A stretch of 62,803 nucleotides of DNA, from NCBI GenBank assembly GCA_903903635.1, contig CAIUZK010000011.1, forward strand, positions 1 to 62,803, given 5' to 3'. Under the pieces are notes generated by a model that was not told the origin of the DNA, made no database searches, and saw nothing but the letters and a program-made list of their open reading frames with translations. Shown here one piece after another: positions 36,361-46,830 of the stretch. Both the position numbers and the translations under genes were made by a program. The DNA is from an uncultured Bacteroidota bacterium. Lineage in GTDB: Bacteria; Bacteroidota; Bacteroidia; Chitinophagales; Chitinophagaceae. How positions within the stretch are numbered: the stretch's first letter is position 1; the number at the start of each line of letters is the position of its first letter.

Positions 36361-36813
36361 TTACTTAGCCAACTTCTGAAATGGAATACTATACAGTAAT
36401 CCGGGAGACCTGTCCCAAAAAACATTGACCTTGTAATTACCTGGTACCAATCCGGAAATATCCAATCGATCGCTATAACGATAATCCTGTTTTTGAGCAG
36501 CCCATTTAGTCAAACTCTTTCCATATTTATCCGTAATTGTCACATTGAACATTACCGGATCAGGGGTATTCAGTTCGAGGGTTAAAATATTGATAAATGG
36601 AGCAGGTGAAATACTATAGTTTACATTTATTCGCTCAAGATGAGTGGAATTACTCTTATGCACTTCGACCTCAAAATGACCAGTAATAACTGATTTATCA
36701 ATCTCATTATTACTGCTGTAAGTTGCCGCCTTTCCAGGAAAATCCTGCGCTGTAACCGTACCACCATTAAAATAATAAATGGATAATAATAGCAGAAGTA
36801 TTCGTTTGTTCAT
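36361..36813 (-). CDS. Small secreted protein upstream of the 2406-aa giant gene
   Basis: 150 residues from the ATG at 36813 (MNKRILLLLLSIYYFNGG), which gives a normal signal peptide cleaved near VTAQ; the frame extends 18 codons further upstream without need. The C-terminal 90 residues form a beta-sandwich-like pattern (ILTLELNTPDPVMFNVTITD, YSDRLDISGLVPGNYKVNVFW) reminiscent of a T9SS sorting domain, but it lacks the usual PNP motif. That makes it a divergent sorting domain or a free-standing partner. It lies 38 bases before the giant gene on the same strand. The 376 bases upstream of it hold only AT-rich sequence, a 9-bp hairpin (37035-37062) and the terminator of the next gene. Confidence 0.7.
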   Translation of the reverse strand: MNKRILLLLLSIYYFNGGTVTAQDFPGKAATYSSNNEIDKSVITGHFEVEVHKSNSTHLERINVNYSISPAPFINILTLELNTPDPVMFNVTITDKYGKSLTKWAAQKQDYRYSDRLDISGLVPGNYKVNVFWDRSPGLLYSIPFQKLAK

Positions 36814-37034
36814 AAAACAATATTTAGAAATCAATGTAGAATTGAAAATAAAAAACAAGTATTCCAATCTGTCTGGGGATAGAGATGATTTCAGATTCGG
36901 AAAACTGTAAATAAAATATGTTTATAAAATTACCATCTTTTTAGAGTAAAAAGAATATTTTTTTTGCATATCAATAATTAATTAAGAAATTCAATTGAAT
37001 GATGCAGGTAGTATCACTTACCCAAATCAGAAAG

Positions 37035-37062
37035 CAAGTATTTTCAATAATGCAAATACTTG
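37035..37062. other. Hairpin in a gene-free spacer
   Basis: A perfect 9-bp inverted repeat, CAAGTATTT and AAATACTTG, around a 10-base loop, followed by TTTTCC on the plus strand. No plus-strand gene precedes it, so its role is unclear; it may back up the terminator at 37141. Confidence 0.4.
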
Positions 37063-37140
37063 TTTTCCAACCACTTGCATTGATATTTTGCCGGATTGAC
37101 CATCTTAAATAAAAGACATTTTTATCGTGTGTGAAATGAA

Positions 37141-37166
37141 AATGGCCGCCCATATGGACGGCCATT
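37141..37166 (-). terminator. Intrinsic terminator of the 3149-aa giant gene
   Basis: AATGGCCG pairs with CGGCCATT, extended inward by CC/GG after one mismatch. On the minus strand it is followed by TTCATTTC. It lies 23 bases after the stop codon. Confidence 0.75.
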
Positions 37167-37189
37167 ATATTACAGATTAACTTTTGTTA

Positions 37190-40100
37190 TCAATCCATCT
37201 TAGCCAACTTCATTGTCTTCAGCAATTGGCCATTTTCATCAAAAATATTTACAAAATACATGCCATTTGCCAGATTGCTGATATCAACTTTAGTAACCGA
37301 TTTCTGATCGATCACAACTTTTCCATCAATACTCAACATCGTAATATTTACTACAACAGGAGCAGAGATATTTAATATTGTTGATGCCGGATTAGGGAAT
37401 ACAGAAATTTCATCTTCACTGCCCTTGATAGTGCCTGTCATTGTATGGCAAACTTCCGGCGATACAACTGATACGGCATGTGTAGCTGATCTTGTGCCGC
37501 ATCCATTAGTAACAGAATAGCTGATAGTAACAGTACCAATAGCTAAACCTGCTACAGTACCGGCGCTAACTGTAGCAACGGAAGAATTGCTGCTGCTCCA
37601 TGTTCCGCCAGTTACTGATTCTGTCAGTGCAATAGACATGCCTGCACAAACACTGGTATATCCTGAAATTACACCCGGATAAGGGGCTGCATTGATTGAT
37701 ATAGGATGTGAAGCCGTTGCCGATCCACAGGAGTTGGTAACCGTATATTTTATGGTATCCAAACCAGCAGTTACCCCTGTAACAATTCCTGTTGTTGATC
37801 CTACAGTTGCCCTTGCATTTGAGGCGCTCCAAACACCACCTCCAGCAACATCAGCCAATGTAACAGCAGATCCCTGACAAACACCGGTAGCACCTGTTAT
37901 GGTACCCGCAGATGGAAATACCTGAACACTCATTGAAATAGAATCTGTTACAGATCCACAGCTATTGCTTATTGAGTAATAAATTTCTGAAGTTCCGGCA
38001 CTAATGCCTGTCACAACGCCTGAACCGCTGATAGTTGCTACGGATATATTACTGCTGCTCCATGTACCTCCGGCTATTGCATCAGCCAGAGTTAAGGCGG
38101 CCCCTACACAGACATTGGTTCCTCCTGTAATTGGCGCTGGTAGCGGTATAGAATTTACTGTATCTGAAATAGTTGCGATGCCCGTACATCCGGTTCCTGC
38201 CACGCTATAAGTTATGGTAACAATTCCTGCAGCAACACCACTTACCAACCCACTGCCACTAACTGTTGCAACCGAAGGATTACTACTTGTCCATGTACCT
38301 GTAGGGGTAGCATCAGCCAAAGCTGAAGATGCACCCACACACACATTTGCGGAACCAGTAATGGCTGCTACAACCGGTGCGACATTTACGGTATTGGTAA
38401 TTGAGACAGTATTGCTGCAACCGAATGAATTGGTAACTGTATAATTGATCAATACTGTACCTGAAGTAATGCCGGTAACAACTCCTGTTGAAGTACCCAC
38501 TGCAGCGATAGCAATATTGCTGCTGCTCCAAACACCGCCCGGAGTTGCATCACTCAAAGTTGTAGCAGAACCAGGACACTCACTGGCTGTACCTGTAACC
38601 GGAGCAATAACCGGCAGCGGATTTACAGTTTCCAATCTTGTGACAGATGATGTACCACAGGAATTTACAACTATATAACTGATTGTAACAGTTCCTGCTG
38701 AAACACCGGTTACTACACCAGTTCCTGCTATGACTGTTGCAACAGATGGAGTACTACTGGTCCACGTTCCACCGGCCAAAGCATCACCAAGCGTCACATT
38801 TCCACCCACACATACATCCGCTGCACCTGTAATTGCAGGCGTAACAGGCATAAGATTAACTGTATCCAGTGAGGTAACACTACCCGGACAACCAAATGAA
38901 TTTGTTACGGTATAGGTCAGGGTTGTAGTACCAACTGAAATACCGGTTGCAATACCTGAGGTGAGCCCGATAGTTGCAACAGAAGGCATACTGCTGGTCC
39001 AGATACCACCCGGAGTAACATCAGTAAGAGAAATAGTTGTTCCTGTACACTGGCTTGTTGGCCCGCTAATTGCGGATACAACAGGCACCGGATTTACTGA
39101 AATAACTTTAAACGCAGTACTCGTGCCACAGCTTGTAGTAACCACATACAATATGGTATCCACACCTACACTAACTCCGTTAATAATTCCAGGTCCGGTA
39201 ACCAATGCATGACCATTGCTGGCCAACCACGTACCACCAGGTACGCCATCAGTAAGTGTAATACCAGAACCAACGCACACACTGGATATACCAGATATTG
39301 TTCCTGCTGTAGCCAATGACGAAATAGTTACGATCAATACTGATGAAGCAGTACCGCAACTATTGATAACAGTATAAGAAATAGGATCAGTGCCACTGGT
39401 GATTCCAAAAACAACACCGATACCCGAAACTGTTGCATTGGCATTGCCTGCACTCCAGATACCACCAGGTGATGCATCAGATAAAGTTATTGATGAACCG
39501 ATACACACGCTGTCAGCGCCTGTAATTGTTCCGGCATCCGGCAATGGATTAATCGTTACCATCATCGTGGCTGCAACAGAACCGCAGGCGTTTGTAACTG
39601 TATAACTGATCAAATCAGTACCTGCCGATACTCCGGTTACCATGCCGGTTCCGCTAACAGTAGCATTTGTATTAACTGCCGACCATGTTCCACCCGGTGC
39701 AGGATCTGTTAATAATATGGAAGCGCCAACACATTCAGTAGATGGCCCTGTAATTGTACCAGCAACCGGTGTATTGTCAATACTAATTACCACAGAGGTT
39801 GATGCGGTACCGCAAACTCCGGTAACAGTATATATAATAGTGTCGAGACCAGGCGTGATACCATTCACTATACCCAATGGAGAAATAGTTGCATTGGCAT
39901 TACTGCTGCTCCATGTACCACCGGCTACAGCATCAGAAAGTGTAATTGTTGAACCAAAGCATACAGCCGATGGTCCTGTAATAGTGCCGGTAGCTGTAGT
40001 AGCGCTGACAGTTACAACATGAGTTGCCACAACAGTACCGCAACTGCTGGTTACCGAATAAGTAATTGTATCAACACCTGCGGAAAGACCTGTGACGATA

Positions 40101-43100
40101 CCAGTTAAACCAGCAAAAGCATGCGAATTGATAGTACCCCAAACACCACCAGGTGTACCATCAGTCAATGTTATTAATGAACCTATGCAAACGGCAGAAG
40201 GTCCGGTAATTGTTCCGGCACCAGCGGAGGTGCTTATAGTAATGACCTTGATAGCAGATGCTACACCACAAACATTGGTAACGGTATAGGAAAGGGTATC
40301 TGTACCAACTGTAATTGCAGTAACCAAACCGGTTCCGCTAACAGTAGCCCTCGTATTGCTCAGGCTCCATACGCCACCGGGTGAAGCATCTGAATACAGA
40401 GTAAATGTACCCGTACACATAGCCGATGGGCCTGTGATAACACCAGCAACAGGTAGCGCACTTACCGTAACTATTTTAGTAGCTACCGCTGTGCCACAAC
40501 TGCTGGTTACTGTATAGGAAATCGTATCGATTCCAGCAGTAACACCTGTTACAACTCCTCCGGCTACCGTAGCATGACCATTGCTGGCGCTCCACACACC
40601 ACCCGGAGTGGCATCAATCAATGTAACCGGAGTGCCAATACATATGATACCAGCGCCGGTAATAGTTCCGGCAGTAACAACACCTCCGATGGTTATCACC
40701 TGAGTGGCAATGGCGGTTCCGCATACATTGGTTACAGTGTAAGAAATAGTATCGGTACCTGCGCTTACCGGAGTAACCAGCCCTGTGCCGGAAATTGTGG
40801 CATGTGCATTGCTAATGCTCCAAACCCCACCGGGGGCAGCATCTGTATAAGTAGCCGGTGAGCCCATACATACAGTAGAAGGTCCTGAAATAGTACCTGC
40901 CACAGGAGTTGGATTAACTGTAATAACAGTTGTAGCAATAGCGACGCCACAACTACTAGTAACAGTATATGAAATCGTGTCGATACCTGCAGTCATACCG
41001 GTTACAATACCTGTACCTCCAATGGATGCATGACTATTGCTTGCACTCCATATGCCTCCGGGAGCTGCATCAGTCAGGGTAATTGTTGAACTTGTACATA
41101 CTGTGGAAAGACCTGTAATTGAACCTGCAGTAAGGAATGGCCCAACCGTAATAACATATGATGTTGAAGCTGTTCCGCAAGAGTTGGTTACCGTATAAGT
41201 TATTGTATCGGTACCAACAGAAACCGGAGTCACAACACCAGAACCTGAAATTGTAGCATGACTATTTGTGATACCCCACACACCACCACTAATTGCATCT
41301 GTATAAATAATCAGTGAACCGATGCATATTGCCGCCGGACCTGTTATAGTTCCTGCATTAGGTAGTGGATTAACTGTTACAGCATGCGTAGCCACTGCTG
41401 ATCCGCAACTGCTTGTCACGGTATAATTGATAGTATCAACACCTGAAGTAATACCTGTTACTAATCCACCCGCAACAGTTGCATTACCATTTGTTGCTCC
41501 CCAAACACCACCTGGCGCAAGGTCGCTCAGTGTAATATTAGCTCCCACACAAACACTGCCGGCACCTGTAATTGCACCTGCAGTCAGATAAGGACCAACA
41601 GTAATGATTTTTGTTGCTGATGAAGTTCCGCATACATTGGTTATTGAATAGGTAATGGTATCTGTACCGACACTTACACCCGTCAGCAAACCTGCGCCTG
41701 ATATGGTAGCATGAGCGTTACTGGCACTCCATGTTCCTCCGGTTGTTGCATCAGCCAAAGTGCCAAATGTACCGGCACAAACTGTAGAAGGCCCTGTGAT
41801 CGGGGAAACTCCAGCCGGTACAGCCGTAACAGTAGCTGTTGCTGCCGCAGATCCGCAGGCATTTGAAACAGTATAACTGATGGTTGTTGTTCCTCCGCCA
41901 ACACCAAGAACAACACCCGCACCCGAAACTGTAGCAACAGATGTAATAGTGCTGCTCCAGACACCACCAGGTGTCGGATCAGAAAGTGTTATTGTGTTGC
42001 CGACACAAACAGTTGATGGTCCTGTAATTGTACCGGCAGTTGGCGCAACTGCCACCGTAACAGTGGCCGATGCTGTACAGGTACCTATCGTGTAATTTAT
42101 AGTAGCATTGCCTATGGCAACACCCGTTACCACACCACCTGCAACCGTTGCTATAGTTGGAGCAGTGGTTGACCAAGTGCCTCCGCCAACACCATCAGTC
42201 AATGTAACCGTATTACCAACGCAAATAAGTGAAGAGGAAGGAGAGAGCGCACCCGGAGTGACATCAATAGTCACCACCTTGGTAGCAGAGCAACCTGAAC
42301 TATTAGTATATGAAATAGTAACGGATCCTGCTGCAACACCTGTAACAACACCGCCCCCTGTAACTGTGGCTGTACCGGGTGCACCACTGCTCCAGGTACC
42401 ACCCGGAGTTGCATCAGCCAGTGTTGCCGAAGCACCTACGCACATACTTACAGCGCCTGCAGGAGTAATTGCAGCAGGTAACGCATTCACAGTAACCGTA
42501 GCGGATACAGAACATGTGCCTATTGTATAATTTATTGTATCAACACCTGCTGAAACACCGGTTACTATACCTCCGGCTACGGTAGCATTGGCATTATTGG
42601 CCGACCAGACCCCACCAGGTGTGGCATCAGTCAGGGTAACAGTATTTCCTATACATACAGAAGATGAAGCAGGAGAAATACCTGCAGGAGCGGCCACAAC
42701 AGTTACCACCTTGGTAACCGCACAACCCAAACCTGAAGTATAGGAGATAGTTGCGGTTCCGGGGGCTACACCCGTTACAACACCAGTACCACTTACTGTG
42801 GCAATGGATGGCGAGCCACTGCTCCAGATCCCACCCGGTGTTGCATCGGTGAGATTGGTGGTTGAACCCACACAAACAGTCACAGCAGTCAGCGGATTAA
42901 TTGCAGCAGGCATATTATTAACAGTAACAGGAGCAGTAACGAAGCATGTACCTACTGTATATACTACCGTATCCAATCCTGCTGCAACACCCGTAACTAT
43001 ACCACCTGCGATTGTAGCATTTGCATGCCGCATGGTCCAGGTACCCCCTGATGTAGCATCGGTAAAAGTCACAGTATTTCCAACACAAACACTCGCTGAG

Positions 43101-46100
43101 ACGGGAGATAACGCTGCCGGGGCAGTAACAATTGTAATATTTGAAGTAGCATAACAACTACCCAATGTATAAGAAATAATATCTGTTCCTGCTGCTATAC
43201 CTGTAACAAGTCCACCCACAACAGTAGCATTTCCATTCTGAGCCGACCAGGTACCACCCGGTGTTGCATCAGTGAGTGTGGTTGTACTCCCCACACATAT
43301 TGTGGCACTGGCCGGTGAAATAGCCGCTGGGCTGGTATTCACAGTTACATATGCCTTTGATACACAGGTACCCACAGAATATAAAACTGTATCCAACCCT
43401 GCAGATACACCGGTAACCGTACCCCCAACTATTGAGGCATGGGTATTTGTCATACTCCATATACCACCACCAGTGGCATCAGTAAAACTAATTGTTGCAC
43501 CTGTACATACTGTACCCGTGCCCGGAGATATTGCGGCAGGAGCAGCAACTACAGTTACAGGAGCAGTGGCATTACAACCCGAAACAGTATAAACCACTGT
43601 ATCTAAACCTACAAATGCGCCGGTAACTATACCTCCCACATTAGTGGCGTTGGTAGTGGTCAGGCTCCAGGTTCCGCCGGAAGTTGCATCGGTAAATGTA
43701 ACCGCACTGCCGATACATATTGTTGCGCTTAAAGGTGATATGGGTGCAGGCAAAGCATTTACAGTCACAGACTGGGTTGAGTACATAGTGCCGCATGCAT
43801 AAACTACAGAATAAGTTATGATAGTAACGCCACCAGCAACACCTGTAACAATTCCGGTAGTTGCACCTACAACAGCAACACCAGGATTGCTGCTGCTCCA
43901 GGTGCCTGGAGTTGTCGCATCAGTCAAAGTAATAGTAGCGCCTACACATAGTACATTTGGACCAACAACAGGAAGCACAACAGGCGCAACTACAGATACC
44001 TTTCTGATAACGCTGTTTTGCTGATCTGCTATAAACATATTATCATTGGCATCAAACGTAACATCCACTACTGTGTGTAAAGTTGCAGTAGAGGGTGAGC
44101 CGCCATCACCTGTATAACCGGTAGATCCTGAACCAACCACTTTAGTAATGATACCTGAAGTATTTACCATTCTCACACTGTTACCACCGTCAGATGCTAT
44201 ATACAAATTTCCGGCTTTGTCAAAACCAAGTCCACCCGGATAGCTTAAGGCTGCTGCTGTAGCCTGACCACCATCACCTGTATTTGCGTTCACACCTGTG
44301 CCTACAATAGTAGTTATGATACCCGCTGCATCTATTTTCCTGACACGATGATTACCATTATCGACTATTAAAAGGTTTCCATTAGGATCCATTTTTAAAT
44401 AATTCGGGTGACTGAGCAACGCGGCAGTAGCCTGGCCTCCATCCCCACCGAATCCTAATGTACCAGTACCTGCATAGGTTGTAATTATACCGGAAGGATC
44501 TATTTTACGGATTTTATTATTACTGATGTCGCCGATGAACATATTCCCGGCGGCATCAAACACAATGCCGGCAGGCACATTAAGCTGCGCATCGGTAGCC
44601 TGCCCACCATCGCCCAGTGAGCCGGCTGTACCTGTACCTGCAATAGTGGAAATAATGCCGGAGGAGTTGACTTTACGAACCCGGTTATTACTACCATCGG
44701 TGATATAAATATTTCCGGAACCATCAGCAAGAACTTCGAAGGGCTGATTCATTTCATGAGTAGTAGCAGAGCCTTCACCCGTATACCCGGCGGTACCATT
44801 TCCAGCTACAGCAGTTACAATACCTGTTGTCGGATCCACTTTACGAACGGCAGAGTTGAAATCATCAACTATGTAGATCATGCCGGTAGCGGGATCAACA
44901 GAAATACCATGAGTGTTATTGAACTTTGCAGCAGTGGCGGCTCCACCATCACCTGTATAACCGGCAACACCCGTACCTGCAAAAGTTGAAATAACTTTAT
45001 TACCTACTGCAACTTCTGTTGCACTTGATGTGGTACCGCATGAGTTGGTAATAGTATAAGAAATGGCAACAAACCCGGCGGACACGCCTGTTACTACCCC
45101 TCCAGATACGGTGGCAATGGCGGTGTTGCTGCTACTCCATGTACCACCTGCTGTATCTGCTGATAGTGTTGCCGTATTACTCGGACAAATATTCACCGGA
45201 TCGGGGGTAATATGACCGGCAAAGAAAGATTGTACGGTTACATGGATTGTAGTGGAATCAATGGAAGTACCATCATTAACCCAAACTTTAAAGGAATCAG
45301 TACCACTGTATCCAGATGTTGGATGGTAAGAAACACCAGTAGGGGTTATTGCAGCAGTACTTCCAGGCGATGTAACTGAATAGGGTAACCCAATTACTGT
45401 TCCATGTAGAGGTGCTGAATGGAGTACCCATGTTTCTGTTTGCCCTGCATCAGAATCTGAAATTGGCAAGTATGAATTTATTGATACTAATCCGGAATTT
45501 TCACAAACGAGCAGGGTTTGGTTATGCCCCATATTAAAAGTAGGAGGATCATTTGGAGAACCAACCATCCTTATTACATTGTTATTATAATCTGAGAATA
45601 GTATATTTCCTGCGTTATCAACCATTAATCCCGTAGGCCAGTTTAATGTAGCTAGTGTTGCAGCAGCACCATCTCCTGTATACCCAGGTGTACCGGTTCC
45701 GGCAATTGTTGATATAATGCCAGATGAGTTAATTTTTCTGACTACGTGGTTATGCCTGTCTGAAAAATATAAATTATTACCTGCTGCCTCAAGATATAAA
45801 AAGCAAGGATAATTAAGTTGGGCAGATGTTGCCGCCCCCCCGTCGCCAAAATAACCTGTAGCACCAGTACCTGCAATTGTTGAAATAATGCCGGAAGTAT
45901 TAACTTTTCTGATTCTGTTGCTAACCTGATCTGCAATATAAATGTTACCGGATGCATCCCCGACAACTCCAAATGGATAATTTAATTCACTATTAGTAGC
46001 AGGTATACCATCAGAGGAAAAGCCCGGAGTTCCATTTCCAGCAAATGTGCTTATAATACCTGAAGCACTTACCTTTCTGATCCTTTGATTAAAAGCATCT

Positions 46101-46639
46101 GAAATATACAAATTTCCCGATGCATCCATAAAAACTCCCTCCGGGCCATTCAGTAGAGCTCCTGTTGCAGGTGTTCCGTCTCCGCTAAAACCAGATGATC
46201 CGCCAATACCTGCAACCGTTGATATTATACCTGATGAGTTTACTTTTCGAACGCAGTGATTGAGATAATCAGCTATATACAAATTACCGGAAGGATCCAT
46301 AAACAAAGCTACTGGCTCCTGCAACTTTGCATTTGTAGCCTGCCCCCCGTCTCCACTGAAACCTGATGATCCATTTCCCGCTACTGTAGAAATTATACCT
46401 GAAGTATTTATTTTTCGAACCAGATTATTATAACAGTCGGCAATGTAAATGTTACCAGCTCCATCTTTGAACAGACCACAAGGTTTATATAATTCTTCGT
46501 CAGTTGCTGGTAGTCCGTCTCCAGAATAACCGGCAATCCCATTTCCTGCAACAGTAGTGATAATTTGAGCCTGCGTTTTAGAGGAAAATAATATCGCAAG
46601 AATGAATAGGATTAGTAACTGGTTAAAGGTCTTTTTCAT
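37190..46639 (-). CDS. Giant double-NHL / Ig-like repeat T9SS surface protein, 3149 aa
   Basis: The largest gene of the window. Signal peptide 1-24. A first set of six NHL repeats fills 25-375 (ITTVAGNGIAGYSGDG ... IYIADCYNNLVRKI). A cadherin-like domain follows at 375-485 (SYLPISDSDAGQTETW), then one Ig repeat. A second set of six NHL repeats lies at about 560-890 (VISTFAGTGVAGYTGDG ... MIYIVDDFNSAVRKV). About thirty Big_2 repeats fill 890-3065, and a T9SS type A domain ends it (ISVFPNPAST, MKLAKMD end). Two propellers separated by an Ig domain suggest two binding heads on one stalk. Its leader matches the 2825-aa gene; its last Ig repeat (GYTSVCAGMSIALTESVTGG) is identical over 20 residues to that of the 2406-aa protein. 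Confidence 0.88.
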   Translation of the reverse strand: MKKTFNQLLILFILAILFSSKTQAQIITTVAGNGIAGYSGDGLPATDEELYKPCGLFKDGAGNIYIADCYNNLVRKINTSGIISTVAGNGSSGFSGDGGQATNAKLQEPVALFMDPSGNLYIADYLNHCVRKVNSSGIISTVAGIGGSSGFSGDGTPATGALLNGPEGVFMDASGNLYISDAFNQRIRKVSASGIISTFAGNGTPGFSSDGIPATNSELNYPFGVVGDASGNIYIADQVSNRIRKVNTSGIISTIAGTGATGYFGDGGAATSAQLNYPCFLYLEAAGNNLYFSDRHNHVVRKINSSGIISTIAGTGTPGYTGDGAAATLATLNWPTGLMVDNAGNILFSDYNNNVIRMVGSPNDPPTFNMGHNQTLLVCENSGLVSINSYLPISDSDAGQTETWVLHSAPLHGTVIGLPYSVTSPGSTAAITPTGVSYHPTSGYSGTDSFKVWVNDGTSIDSTTIHVTVQSFFAGHITPDPVNICPSNTATLSADTAGGTWSSSNTAIATVSGGVVTGVSAGFVAISYTITNSCGTTSSATEVAVGNKVISTFAGTGVAGYTGDGGAATAAKFNNTHGISVDPATGMIYIVDDFNSAVRKVDPTTGIVTAVAGNGTAGYTGEGSATTHEMNQPFEVLADGSGNIYITDGSNNRVRKVNSSGIISTIAGTGTAGSLGDGGQATDAQLNVPAGIVFDAAGNMFIGDISNNKIRKIDPSGIITTYAGTGTLGFGGDGGQATAALLSHPNYLKMDPNGNLLIVDNGNHRVRKIDAAGIITTIVGTGVNANTGDGGQATAAALSYPGGLGFDKAGNLYIASDGGNSVRMVNTSGIITKVVGSGSTGYTGDGGSPSTATLHTVVDVTFDANDNMFIADQQNSVIRKVSVVAPVVLPVVGPNVLCVGATITLTDATTPGTWSSSNPGVAVVGATTGIVTGVAGGVTIITYSVVYACGTMYSTQSVTVNALPAPISPLSATICIGSAVTFTDATSGGTWSLTTTNATNVGGIVTGAFVGLDTVVYTVSGCNATAPVTVVAAPAAISPGTGTVCTGATISFTDATGGGIWSMTNTHASIVGGTVTGVSAGLDTVLYSVGTCVSKAYVTVNTSPAAISPASATICVGSTTTLTDATPGGTWSAQNGNATVVGGLVTGIAAGTDIISYTLGSCYATSNITIVTAPAALSPVSASVCVGNTVTFTDATSGGTWTMRHANATIAGGIVTGVAAGLDTVVYTVGTCFVTAPVTVNNMPAAINPLTAVTVCVGSTTNLTDATPGGIWSSGSPSIATVSGTGVVTGVAPGTATISYTSGLGCAVTKVVTVVAAPAGISPASSSVCIGNTVTLTDATPGGVWSANNANATVAGGIVTGVSAGVDTINYTIGTCSVSATVTVNALPAAITPAGAVSMCVGASATLADATPGGTWSSGAPGTATVTGGGVVTGVAAGSVTISYTNSSGCSATKVVTIDVTPGALSPSSSLICVGNTVTLTDGVGGGTWSTTAPTIATVAGGVVTGVAIGNATINYTIGTCTASATVTVAVAPTAGTITGPSTVCVGNTITLSDPTPGGVWSSTITSVATVSGAGVVLGVGGGTTTISYTVSNACGSAAATATVTAVPAGVSPITGPSTVCAGTFGTLADATTGGTWSASNAHATISGAGLLTGVSVGTDTITYSITNVCGTSSATKIITVGPYLTAGAITGAGSVCVGANITLSDLAPGGVWGATNGNATVAGGLVTGITSGVDTINYTVTSSCGSAVATHAVTVNPLPNAGTITGPAAICIGSLIIYTDAISGGVWGITNSHATISGSGVVTPVSVGTDTITYTVTNSCGTASTSYVITVGPFLTAGSITGLSTVCTSSTITLTDAAPGGIWSASNSHASIGGTGIVTGMTAGIDTISYTVTSSCGVAIATTVITVNPTPVAGTISGPSTVCMGSPATYTDAAPGGVWSISNAHATISGTGLVTPVSAGTDTISYTVTNVCGTAIATQVITIGGVVTAGTITGAGIICIGTPVTLIDATPGGVWSASNGHATVAGGVVTGVTAGIDTISYTVTSSCGTAVATKIVTVSALPVAGVITGPSAMCTGTFTLYSDASPGGVWSLSNTRATVSGTGLVTAITVGTDTLSYTVTNVCGVASAIKVITISTSAGAGTITGPSAVCIGSLITLTDGTPGGVWGTINSHAFAGLTGIVTGLSAGVDTITYSVTSSCGTVVATHVVTVSATTATGTITGPSAVCFGSTITLSDAVAGGTWSSSNANATISPLGIVNGITPGLDTIIYTVTGVCGTASTSVVISIDNTPVAGTITGPSTECVGASILLTDPAPGGTWSAVNTNATVSGTGMVTGVSAGTDLISYTVTNACGSVAATMMVTINPLPDAGTITGADSVCIGSSITLSDASPGGIWSAGNANATVSGIGVVFGITSGTDPISYTVINSCGTASSVLIVTISSLATAGTISGISSVCVGSGITLTDGVPGGTWLASNGHALVTGPGIINGVSVGVDTILYVVTTSCGTSTAFKVISVNPVPVVSAISGPTSQCTGTTISLTDVTPGGIWTSSMPSVATIGLTSGIATGISVGTTTLTYTVTNSFGCPGSVTSLDTVNLMPVTPAITGAADVCVGGNVTLGDALAGGTWTSSTPSVATVIAGTGVVTGVSAGTVTISYIVVNSCGTSSVTRLETVNPLPVIAPVTGTASECPGSATTLSDATPGGVWSSSNIAIAAVGTSTGVVTGITSGTVLINYTVTNSFGCSNTVSITNTVNVAPVVAAITGSANVCVGASSALADATPTGTWTSSNPSVATVSGSGLVSGVAAGIVTITYSVAGTGCTGIATISDTVNSIPLPAPITGGTNVCVGAALTLADAIAGGTWSSSNISVATISGSGVVTGISAGTSEIYYSISNSCGSVTDSISMSVQVFPSAGTITGATGVCQGSAVTLADVAGGGVWSASNARATVGSTTGIVTGVTAGLDTIKYTVTNSCGSATASHPISINAAPYPGVISGYTSVCAGMSIALTESVTGGTWSSSNSSVATVSAGTVAGLAIGTVTISYSVTNGCGTRSATHAVSVVSPEVCHTMTGTIKGSEDEISVFPNPASTILNISAPVVVNITMLSIDGKVVIDQKSVTKVDISNLANGMYFVNIFDENGQLLKTMKLAKMD
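42353..42405 (-). repeat. 53-bp tract identical to 33816-33868
   Basis: Same 53 bases as in the 2406-aa gene, 8.5 kb away, while neighbouring repeats differ at many third positions. This points to recent gene conversion or exchange. Confidence 0.9.
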
Positions 46640-46656
46640 AATTAATAAATTTACAA

Positions 46657-46683
46657 TTCAAACTAAGTCTTAAAAATACTTAG
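46657..46683 (-). promoter_or_regulatory. Leader motif of the 3149-aa giant gene
   Basis: On the minus strand CTAAGTATTTTTAAGACTTA then GTTTGAA, 17 bases before the ATG. It aligns with 28932-28959 upstream of the 2825-aa gene with one gap. It includes a -7-like TTAGTTTG. Confidence 0.5.
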
Positions 46684-46771
46684 AATTTTTGTGATATACT
46701 AAGATTAACGAGATAATTTTCCATATTTCTGTGATGTATTAATACCTGGTTAATATTGGTTCCTATTTGCG

Positions 46772-46806
46772 AAAAGGCTGCACAAAAAATTTGCGCAGCC
46801 TTTTTT
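46772..46806. terminator. Intrinsic terminator after the UDP-glucuronate decarboxylase gene
   Basis: A 10-bp perfect stem AAAAGGCTGC / GCAGCCTTTT with a 13-base loop, and T runs on either strand. It lies 24 bases past the decarboxylase stop (minus strand) and isolates the sugar-nucleotide genes from the giant gene. Confidence 0.88.
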
Positions 46807-46830
46807 CGAGGATATACTTTGAATCAAACA

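Noticed and set aside
20437-46639. CRISPR-like or non-coding satellite array
   Set aside because: The periodic units are 200-240 bases, keep an open frame throughout, and translate to Big_2 and NHL repeats.
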